Source: Callaeas wilsoni (Eukaryota > Chordata > Aves > Passeriformes > Callaeidae). From it: DNA of 64,000 nucleotides. Where the stretch lies: contig VWPU01013574.1 in the NCBI GenBank assembly GCA_013398955.1, positions 46,645-110,644 of the forward strand, given 5' to 3'. Positions 38,970 to 64,000 of the stretch are shown here, in pieces. A program made the translations under genes and the position numbers. Under the pieces are notes generated by a model. The model was not told the DNA's origin. It saw only the letters and a list, made by a program, of their open reading frames with translations, and made no database searches. Position 1 is the stretch's first letter. Each line of letters begins with the position of its first letter.

Positions 38970-39275
38970 CTTTATTACAATTAACATTATTGGTATTACC
39001 CTTAGTGTTATTTTTCTTGGTGTTGATATTGGTTTAATAGCACTGCTGAGAACGTCTAATTAAACCATGGATAGAACACAACTCCTGCCCTGAAGAGCTT
39101 AATGTCAAAAATTTGGCTTCATGGAAGATATGTTGCAACCACCCACAGGTTATTGGGTTCACTACAGCAGTAACTATATCAAGCTCCATCGACTGTGATG
39201 TGATACACAAGAGGTCTGGCAAGATGATCTAGTAGTCCTTCCTGGTCTTAAGCGTGTGAATCTAAATAAACAAGA
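38970..39275 (+). repeat. Ancient amniote repeat and old CR1 3'-end relics
   Basis: The first part (TTATTGGTATTAC, then CTCCTGCCCTGAAGAGCTTA) resembles a widespread old amniote repeat. The second part (about 39215-39270: AGATGATCTAGTAGTCCTTC followed by CTGGTCTTAA) resembles the 3' end of an old CR1. Both are highly diverged. Confidence 0.5.
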
Positions 39276-40129
39276 CAGGAAGAAGACAGAGGTGAAATCA
39301 CTTGGCAAATGGCAGAGCACTGCAAAATAATCACTAAATTCAGAGCGCAGCATCCCAGCCACTAAGTCACCAAGTCTCTGAACTTTTTCAGAGAAAATCT
39401 TTTACGTCCTTCCACCAACATTTACTGTGAGAGTATGAGCAAAACTGCATGTGTATGGTAACAACTACACTTTGTGTATTTGTGTGTGCTTTGAGGGCAC
39501 AACCGACAATGCTTGAAGGATAAAGATGGAGAAGGAAAACAGGATTTCATTTGCTTTAGATGAGTTTTCAACACCTTAAACTCTCTGACATAGTCTTTCA
39601 TGACCTTTCTCCACCCCTGCAGCTCACCCACTGAGAAACACTCTGCTAGATTATACCAGTTCTCGTACAAACACATAAGATACAAGCATATATAAAAGTC
39701 AAACATTCACATAGGCTTTCTTCACCTTGCAATAGCAAGCTATTTTCATGTTCTTCTTTTCTGCAGATCCCAGTCATCCATGACCTCCTTTTCTTGTATT
39801 TGTGTTTGCTAGCATAAATGTTACATAGATGTGCAATTCCATGTAGGTTAGGGAAGATAGAAGCAAGAAAGGCTGCACAGCTGTCAGCCAGGAATTGAAT
39901 TGCGGGGGTAGGTGGAGTTACACCTAGAATCAAATTGTTCCTCTCCTTTCATAGCACAGCTTTATTTGCCTTGGTCTCGTGTCCTCATCATCCCTGTTCC
40001 TTTTCATGTCTTTGCTATTAAACTTATTAGGAAAATTATTCATTCAATTGCTTGTAGAAGCTGCCCAAAGATAAATACATTCAGCTTAATAAACCTAGTT
40101 AGCAGGATGGAAGGGGAGAATGCCTAATT

Positions 40130-40185
40130 AATGTATTAATGATTATAATGCACTTTGAAGATGAAAAGCGCTCGTAGCTCTAAGG
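40130..40185 (+). repeat. Ancient amniote interspersed-repeat relic
   Basis: It contains CTTTGAAGATGAAAAGCGCT preceded by TAATTAATG-like sequence. This combination is familiar from old dispersed repeats shared across amniotes. The family name is not certain. Confidence 0.45.
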
Positions 40186-41116
40186 GCAAGTTTCTGCCCT
40201 CTGAAGTCCCTAGGAATCATGTGCAGAAGCTAATTCTAAACATTACCACTGCTACAGTGTGGCAGGGAAAAATGGCAGGGAAACACAACTCCTCCTCAAC
40301 ATCCCAGACCTGGACGCAGAGGTCAGCCCATCTTCCAGACACTGCCTGCATTAAGACAACACAGCTACATATTCTCCTCCAAAAACAGAACCAGAAGAGT
40401 CATGCTATTGCAGGGAAAGGGCATGTGGGTCAAAGGAGATTTCCAGCTGGTGAAGTTTCCATGGCTCAGGAACAAAACTATTTCTCCTCCACAGGTTTCT
40501 CCTCATCCAGACAATACGGCACAGGCTGAGATCTGAAGAACAGATTTGCCTCTTGCCGCAGTAAGAAATCTTCCTTTACAGCAAGGGAAAATAAGTTGCT
40601 TAGAAAGTCCCTTAGATGTCACTGCACAAACAAAATACAAGCTGCTAATAACAGCTTTCTTAGTCACACTTCCTTTGCATGTGGTACCAGGAGGCACATA
40701 CTCTAGGCTCTCAGTATTATGGGCTTAGGTTACAAAAACTTTCATGAGCATATTTTAAACTTCAGTCTGAAGAAATCAGGTACTAGCAGCTGACATTTGC
40801 ATAGCTGTCTCCTGAAAACACTGAACAATCTCAACAAAGCCTAGAAAAGAGAGTAAAATGCACACTAAAACAACAGCAAGATTCACTTACTTCTGGTGAG
40901 AAGACGAAAGGGGCAGAAATTATGCAGTCAGTCAACATATTTTCTGATCATCACTGGGGATATTGTGGATCATCTAAATAATGCTCTATCACTCATCTCT
41001 GTCGCAGTTTAAAAAAAAAAATCTCAGTTCCCTTAGATGCCCACAGAGCATTACAAATTCTGCACACTTCACAAATCTCTTACTGGGAAAACTCCTGTCT
41101 GTGTCAAAGGCCAAAG

Positions 41117-41141
41117 AAGGTAAGGTAAGGTAAGGTAAGGT
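41117..41141 (+). repeat. (GGTAA)n pentanucleotide repeat
   Basis: Five tandem units of AAGGT/GGTAA. Each unit happens to resemble a 5' splice-site core (AAG|GTAAG). Confidence 0.85.
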
Positions 41142-43284
41142 CAGCAAGAGGGTAAGCAAGCAAAGCACACAGGTGACCTGCAGCAGGTGCAAGACCAAAG
41201 CCACCACAAAGCCCCGAGCTTTACTCCCAGCCATGGGTGCTCAAAATCAGCTGCACTCCTGAGCCTCGAGAGTAGGAACAAGCAGCAGTCACTTGCATTC
41301 GGGCAGACCAGCTGTGTTCAAGTGGCAGTGGTTTTTTGCCAGGCTAAAATCAGCATCTGTTTGTTCTAGTGTCTCTCCTCAAGTGATAAGCATGGATGGC
41401 TACTTTCCCTTCAGGGGATTATGGGCTGACAATTACTGGATGAAGAGTGATAAATCAGCCTTCCCTCCATGAGTTAATACACTCTCTGATGAAGCTGAGG
41501 CTTTTTTTGTGCAGACCACATAATTTACTGATGGCAGTATTGATCAAAATGTCTTTTATGGATTTGTCTGCTTATGCCCCAACATGAAATTTTGATTTTT
41601 TTTTTTATTGTAACATGGTCCTTTACTCTTCCTTTCTTTTCCTGGGATATTAATAAACCCCAAACCCAAGAATACTCTTCCCTGGGGTTACTGGAGGGAA
41701 CTCCCACATGCTGCTCTAAAACTGGCATAAAAAACTGAACACAAATCAATCACTTCTTCCTACAGTGTTGTTTCTTCTCCCACCCACCGTCTCTCACACC
41801 TGGCAGTGTGTTGGGACAGCGAGTGCCCGCTCACAGTTCACACTACTGCACACGTGGTGGCCCGCTGCCCAGAAAGGTTTCTAGGTGCTTGGAGCACACC
41901 AAATAAAGCAATGGATGTTTAAGCTGCACTGAAACTCAGTAGCAGCCTGGTTTTCAAAGCTGTTCTTCTTTCAGCTACCAGAAACTTCTGTCTTGTAAGC
42001 TGCTGATTCCTACCCAAAATCAAATCATTAACAAAGTCATCTCAGCAAAGAGTCTTGACAAGAGACTGGATGCATCCTAGGCCTCCATTGCTGCTCTTTT
42101 TCTTCTCTCCCTTCCTACAGCAGAAGCAGCCCATGGTCATCATTCTTAGGACAGCAGTGTGTCAGCTTTGTGCACATTCCTGAGCAGCCCCAGCACAGCT
42201 CTGTCAAAGTCTGGAGAACCAATCCCTCAAGCAGAGGCTGTAAAAATAAAAGCAGGGACACCTGAACCTAGCAGAAAACTTGAGTGGATGAATTAACAGG
42301 GGTCTTGTCCCCAGTTTTCCTCTCCCTTTATTCTTTGTTTGCTTTCCAAATCCTCTCTGCCAGCTATCAGCAAAACCACTCTGTCCTCCGGTTGTGGGGA
42401 AGAACTGAAAAGGCATCACAGTGACTTCCCAGCTGGAAAGAGAGACCAGGCCCTGCAGCAGCCTCCAGAAGAAGATGTCTAATTCAGAGGAGACCACCTG
42501 TGGAACTTCTTTCAAGAAGCAATTCTGGATCCAACTTCTACAAAACGTAATTAAAATAATGTCAATTGCTTTGGGGCAGAAATTGGTCTCCACCAATCTT
42601 AAAGGAGAAGCCCCAGAAGCACATGTCAGAATAAAGCTCTCCTGACATAAACAAGTCTACACCTAGAAAGCACCAAGCAGTCACCACTGGAAAACCATGG
42701 CAGGCCTGTACCTCTTGACACTCTATGCTTGCATTAGAAGATTCCTACAAAACACAAAACTGATTAGGTAATTTTTGATTGCTACCATCGTTGGAAATAG
42801 GTGCAAAAATGTCAGTATCCTACTTTGGAAGTAAAGGGATGGCAATGCAGCTTAGGCACTTGGAGGGCATTTATTTACTTTTCCCAGATTCTCTTGAAGA
42901 ACTGCCAAAGTGTTTGCTAGAGGGCTCTCCTAGACTAAAACTTCTGAGAAGGTCACAGGGACACACTTTCACAAATTTTCCAGACTTTAAAGTCAATTTT
43001 AAAAAAACCAAAAACTTTCTTATTTTTTAAAAAAGGTGTGTGAATACAAATCAGTACAGCTCCATAGCAAGTCAAGTTTCACTCCCACTTGTCTGTGCCA
43101 TAAATATTACTGGATAGGTACAATAACAGGAGCCTCTCCCGTTTTGGAAATTTTGACTGCTTGCAGAATACATCACTGATCATTCAGCAGCAAATGTCAG
43201 TACTGCCTACAATGGCACTTTTGTATGTTTCTCATTGAAAAAAATCAAGCAGTCATTGAGCTGAAAAAAAAAATTAAAAATTAT
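41142..43284. other. Intergenic, nothing recognised
   Basis: No gene or confident repeat apart from short A/T runs. The open frames seen here are short and unremarkable. Confidence 0.55.
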
Positions 43285-44090
43285 TTTATGTTGAGGAATC
43301 CACCACTTCCCTGGGGAGATTACTCCAATGGCCAATTGTTCTCTCTGTGAAAAATTTTCCTCTTGTGTCCAGTTGGAATGTCCTCAGTTTTACCATTAGC
43401 CTTTGTGTTTTCCATGTGATTCTTTGCAAAAAGGGAGTCTTCATCTTTTTTGTAGCCACCCTTCAAATACAGGAACACAGTGATAAGGTCTCCCTCTCAA
43501 TCTTGTTTTCTCCAGGCTAAACAAACCCAGTTGTTTCAGGCTTTCCTCCCATGGAAAGCTTCCCTGTCCTTTGATCATCATTGTGGCCCTTCCCTGGACC
43601 TTCTCCAGCCTGTCCACATCATTTTTGCATAGCTGGGAATAAAATTGATCACATTATTCCTGGTGTGGCCTGACAAGCACTGAATAGAGTGGGATAATGA
43701 CTTCTTTCTCTACTGGTGACGCCCTCGTTGATGGGATTGAGTATCCCACTGGATTTCTTTGCCGCAGAAGCCCACATTCACTCATACTGAGCTTGTCGTT
43801 CACTAGGACCCCAGGTCCCTTTCCACAGAGCTGCTCCCCAGATGGGGAGATCCCAGCCTGTGCTGGACTCCTGGATTATGTTTTCCCAGGTGCAAGACCC
43901 TATGTTTGTCTTTGTTGAACTTCACAAGGTTTCTGTTAGCCCAGCCTTCCAGCTTATCCAGGTCTTCTTGCAGGTTGGCTCTCCTGCCCCAGGTGTTCAC
44001 TTCCCCACTCAGTTCAGTATAATCAGCAAACTCTTATCACTGCAGACATTTAACGGTTCAGTAATAACGGTATAGAAATCTCTCAAAGTA
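43285..44090 (-). mobile_element. CR1 LINE fragment with reverse-transcriptase remnant
   Basis: The plus strand shows the familiar antisense CR1 order: CCACTTCCCTGGGGAGATTA, TGATAAGGTCTCCCT, TTCTCCAGGCTAAACAAACC, a CCTTCTCCAGCCTGTCCA-type block, then CAGGTCTTCTTGCAGGTTGG. On the minus strand an open frame at 44000-43803 reads DLDKLEGWANRNLVKFNKDK and then HRVLHLGKHN, the C-terminal part of CR1 ORF2. The element is truncated at both ends and decayed. Confidence 0.93.
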
Positions 44091-45020
44091 CTCCTTTATT
44101 CATATTATTATGTTTTAACCCATAAAGGTAGCTTTGGAAGGAGCCTTCTGCTACCCAGAAGCTCCGGAACTGCATCAAGAAATAAACAAATAGGAAGCTG
44201 CTGATTCATTTCAAGCTTAAAGGAAAGTACTCAGTACATTGTCTCTTCCCAGAAGGTATGATCACGAAAAATAGTTTTTGACTAAGTAAGACAATTTCTA
44301 ACATCTTACACCATCATCTTTTTTGACACTTCTATCCACAACTGAAAGGTAAATTAAGTATTAAGCCTCACAGCCAGGTAAGTAGAAAAATCAGCCGATT
44401 TTCACAGCAGCTACACAAAAATAAGGGGTAAATAAACCCAGCATGATTTTTGTTGGTCTTGACTGTTCTTCTTGCCTTTCCTGTTTCTTGCTATTTGAGC
44501 CAGTTTTGGCACAGCAGACTTGGGCACTGCCCATGCACCAGTAACAAACACCACACGCAGAGCCACAGGCTGAGCCAGCGGGGCAGCCAGCAGGACCCTG
44601 AGATCCCAGCCTCCGAGTTCTGCCTACAGGAGCAATTTCTGTCCATGCTACAGCAAAAAAAGCCATCAGAAGAGATGTGCTGCACCAGCAATTGGAAATC
44701 TGGCCAAGAATATCTGTTGCAGAAGCCTGTAAGGCCTGGAGATTCACTCGCACAAAGCAGCGCTCCAGTGAAATGAAGGTCACGATTTCTGGCCTCTACC
44801 CCTGAGATGGTGCTTCTTCCAAACCCTTCACCTTGCTGAGGTTCAAAGCTTATAAACTAAGCCAGCCTAGGAGGAAGGGCTCCAAAACTGATTTCAGACG
44901 GTGCTTTGTACCCTTGCAGGATGGCCCCATCGTGTGACAACAGAGGAAAACTGCACCCACGTGGGAATGCACTCGGGAGTACAAAGCCTGCTTTCTCAGC
45001 AGGTGGTCCCCTGCCAGTGA

Positions 45021-45031
45021 TTTAATTTATT
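45021..45031 (-). promoter_or_regulatory. Possible distal polyadenylation signal of URB2
   Basis: On the minus strand this reads AATAAATTAAA, overlapping AATAAA and ATTAAA, about 2.2 kb after the stop. Nearer candidates are an ATTAAA at 45223-45228 and weak variants: AGTAAA at 46713-46718 and AATATA at 46184-46189. No AATAAA lies closer to the stop, so the 3' end is uncertain. Confidence 0.2.
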
Positions 45032-45420
45032 CTAGCTAAAAAAAATCCGGAGTTCTTGGACAAAGACCTGAGATTAGCAAGTGAAAGACAGCCTTCCTTT
45101 TAACCCCTTTGTCACTTCTACACAGAAACGCTGCTTTGTGCTTCAGAACTCCTCTGCTTTGCATGGCGAAGGAGGAGGGCTGTGAGATAAGTGGCAGTTG
45201 CACGGGGTGTTTGAAATAAAGGTTTAATTGTGGCAGGATTTCAAATTTTCATTCATTCATTCAACCACTGTGCCCTTTTGATAGTGGGGGTTTGTTAATT
45301 CCATCACCCCTGTACATGTAAGTCAGTTATACATTTTCATTTCCAAGACAAGAGGTTAAAATTGGTAATGTTTAAAAAGTTAGTATTAATGAAGTAAGAC
45401 TGATCTCAACTCAACTAGCT

Positions 45421-45507
45421 CACCTCCTTTGTCTACTGTGGTCTGCACTCAGAAGCTNATCACCTCCTTTGTCTAACGTTACTTACTGTGGTCTGCACTC
45501 AGAAGCT
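45421..45507. repeat. Direct duplication flanking a single N (probable assembly join)
   Basis: Copy 1 (45421-45457) and copy 2 (45461-45507) share CACCTCCTTTGTCT and ACTGTGGTCTGCACTC plus AGAAGCT. Copy 2 has 10 extra bases in the middle. The lone N at 45458 sits exactly between them. Confidence 0.85.
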
Positions 45508-45584
45508 TTTGAGCTATGTGTGTGGCTTGCAACCATATGGCTACAGCAGGGGAGCCCTGACACTTAACATGCCAGAGATGCTAC

Positions 45585-45616
45585 CTCACTTCCTTCCTCC
45601 CTCACTTCCTTCCTCC
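45585..45616 (+). repeat. 16-bp perfect tandem duplication
   Basis: CTCACTTCCTTCCTCC occurs twice without a gap, at 45585-45600 and 45601-45616, in a pyrimidine-rich stretch. Confidence 0.9.
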
Positions 45617-47253
45617 CCCACTCCAAACCCAGCTCTCCTTTTTTCGGCTGTTCTTTCCACATCCCCCTCCATTGCTTCCTTCATTTTCCAGTGTATTAAC
45701 TGTCTCCACCCTGGAGACCTCCGCTCTTTGGTGCCCCTTTGGATGCCTGCAGCTCATACATGTTTCCATTCTGGGATCTATGTCACTGTCCCACTTCCTG
45801 GTGGGGCATAAGTAACTCCCCATCGCTGGCTCACATGAAATAAAACACCCAAGTGGCCCCGGGGTGCACAGGATGCAGCTCGGATGGAGTCACCTTGCTT
45901 CATGGCAGCCTCTATGGCTAGAACAGTGTTGATAACATAGCACTATTACTTCTGAACGGCGCTTGCACAGTATCAGAGCTCTCCAAGATGCTTTTTCAGG
46001 ATGAGAGGAGGGTCATCCCCAGTCCAAAGGATGAAGTTTAGCCAGCCCTGCTCACCTCCCTCACCTGAGCCACGTGGAGTCTTTTGCCCCAGACAAACTT
46101 CATCCTTTCGACGTTGCTGAGGCAGATGGACCCAGAAAAGTGGTAAGCCACATTCCAGTCTCCCTCTGCCCACCCCCCATCTATATATTAAAGCAGATAA
46201 TCTTGTGAGAGCATTGAGTTCTTTTTAGTACCTACATGTACGTGTGAAGACTTTTTTACCACTTACATTTAAAAATGTAGATCTTCAGTATCTATCATTT
46301 TCAAGAAACTAAACTTCTGTCATTTAGCTAATGAAAGGGAGCTATTTGATAAAACTTGATAAAGCTTCCTGTCAGTTGAGCTGCAAGAAGTCCAGGGCTT
46401 ACTCTTAACCTAGAGTGAATGCAAAGCAACAAGGCTCAGCTTAGATCAAAAAGGTCTCAGATAGGAACAGCTGTAATTAACATTTGTCACAAACTAAAAC
46501 TGTACACTGAGAGTGATCACAGCTCAGATGACTAAGTGTAATTGCTTAATGACAGTAAATCGACCAGAGCTCCAGGTACTCAGTCTTTTTGATTATAATG
46601 AGATCAGAGGATAATACAGTCGGGAAGGAAATTCAATAGGTCAGACCAGGTTGCCCAGGGCTGGACTGGACAGCAAAACCAATCAAGCAAAGAGATACAA
46701 TCTTTCAAATTTTTTACTGTTACTTCTGCAGATTTGCACAGTAACCTGCTGTACAGCTGTGTAACATTGACAAATTTCTTCCCTTACAAAACATAAAATA
46801 ACAGGGTACAAATATAAGCACTTTAACTGCTTAAATTCTGCTTACCATGTAAGCAAAAGCAGGGGTTATATCCCTCATTGGCTTTTAGACCAGACTATTG
46901 CTTCCACAGGAAAGCACCATGATGTGCCAAAGCCTGAAGCCTGACATCTGCTGCCAAATTGTAGTGAGCTCCCCAGGGCTCCCAGCGAGTTCACCAGGGG
47001 CCAGCGGAGGCACAGCAGTTCTGCCATTTGTGGCACAACACAGGACCAGACCAAACAGCACGGCACATCCTCCCTCCCCATTTCCCTTTTTCCCCATTAT
47101 GAAGGCTGGCTGTACAGGGATAAATGCAATCCATGTTTAGGACCCTCCTCAGGTTCAATCTTACTCATTATCCTAAACCAAACAGCAACTGAGCATCTTC
47201 TGAGCACTGCAAGATCAATTCATAACTGATCATGCAGCACTAGGCAGGATTCA

Positions 47254-63708
<16,455 letters not shown>

Positions 63709-63721
63709 TCACCCACTCACC

Positions 63722-63727
63722 CACGTG
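63722..63727. promoter_or_regulatory. Second CACGTG E-box in the URB2 promoter
   Basis: The site is CCACGTGG, about 116 bases upstream of the ATG, in the CpG island. It forms a pair with the E-box at 63615. Confidence 0.55.
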
Positions 63728-63968
63728 GCGCCGCTCGGGGCCCAAGCGCCCCTCCGCCCGCCAGCCGCCCACGGCCCCGCTCCCCAGGGCCCACCTCTCC
63801 CCCACCAGCCCCCGGTCAAACTCGCCTTCTCCTCCGCTCGCAGAGCCGTCGCTGCCCACGCTCCGCACCCGGTAAGGCCGGGCTTTCCCCGCCGACCTCT
63901 GTCCCCGCCAAGCAGCGCCAGCCGCGCGCCGAGCGCGGGAGGCGGCGCGCTGGGGGGAGCCCGCGCCC

Positions 63969-63993
63969 ATTGGCGGCCAGAGGGCGCTTGCGC
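63969..63993. promoter_or_regulatory. Clustered CCAAT, CTCF-like and NRF1-like motifs
   Basis: ATTGG at 63969-63973 is a CCAAT box on the minus strand. The 19-mer 63971-63989 agrees with the CTCF consensus at about 15 of 19 positions, including the CCAG-GGGCGC core. GCGCTTGCGC at 63984-63993 differs by one base from the NRF1 palindrome. The three overlap, so occupancy cannot be told from sequence. Confidence 0.4.
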
Positions 63994-64000
63994 GGCCCCG

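Larger units (their letters stand above)
44091..47253. other. Region immediately downstream of URB2, likely includes its 3' UTR
   Basis: No coding gene recognised. It holds the duplicated segment around the single N at 45458, a 16-bp tandem duplication at 45585, and weak polyadenylation candidates. Part is expected to be URB2 3' UTR. Confidence 0.6.

Overview
This is a vertebrate chromosomal window, most likely from a bird. Two things point there. First, several interspersed repeats are CR1 LINE fragments, two of them with the avian-style 3' end of ATTCTATG octamers. Second, a complete, intact nine-exon gene on the minus strand (63606 down to 47254) encodes a 1,539-residue protein that I recognise as URB2 (Urb2/Npa2, a nucleolar factor of early 60S ribosome assembly). 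Every exon joins in frame and every intron is GT-AG. Birds fit best; a turtle or crocodilian is less likely but not excluded.

Layout. Bases 1-47,250 are intergenic DNA downstream of URB2. I found no convincing protein-coding gene, tRNA or other RNA gene there. The region holds an old CR1/L3-type LINE relic (about 6.43-7.56 kb), a CR1 3' tail (11.9 kb), a GGAA-rich repeat containing a 214-base assembly gap (16.9-17.3 kb), a CR1 3' segment (19.4-19.9 kb), small microsatellites and tandem duplications, relics of ancient amniote repeats (about 39.0-40.2 kb), a long antisense CR1 with reverse-transcriptase remnants (43.3-44.1 kb), and a single N flanked by a suspicious direct duplication (45.42-45.51 kb).

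Bases 47,254-63,606 are the URB2 coding exons and introns. Exon 3 alone (3,373 bases) encodes about 73% of the protein. The introns hold a CR1 tail (intron 8), a perfect 12-bp hairpin (intron 6) and a degraded non-autonomous hAT-type DNA transposon with inverted ends (intron 3).

Bases 63,600-64,000 are a CpG-rich promoter with two canonical CACGTG E-boxes close to the start codon. At the extreme right edge there is a cluster of CCAAT, CTCF-like and NRF1-like motifs. In human, TAF5L lies head-to-head with URB2, so this is probably one half of a bidirectional promoter whose partner lies just outside the window.

I found no evidence of a previously undescribed biological system. The most useful results are the full URB2 gene model, the promoter architecture, the intronic hAT element and hairpin, and two likely assembly defects.
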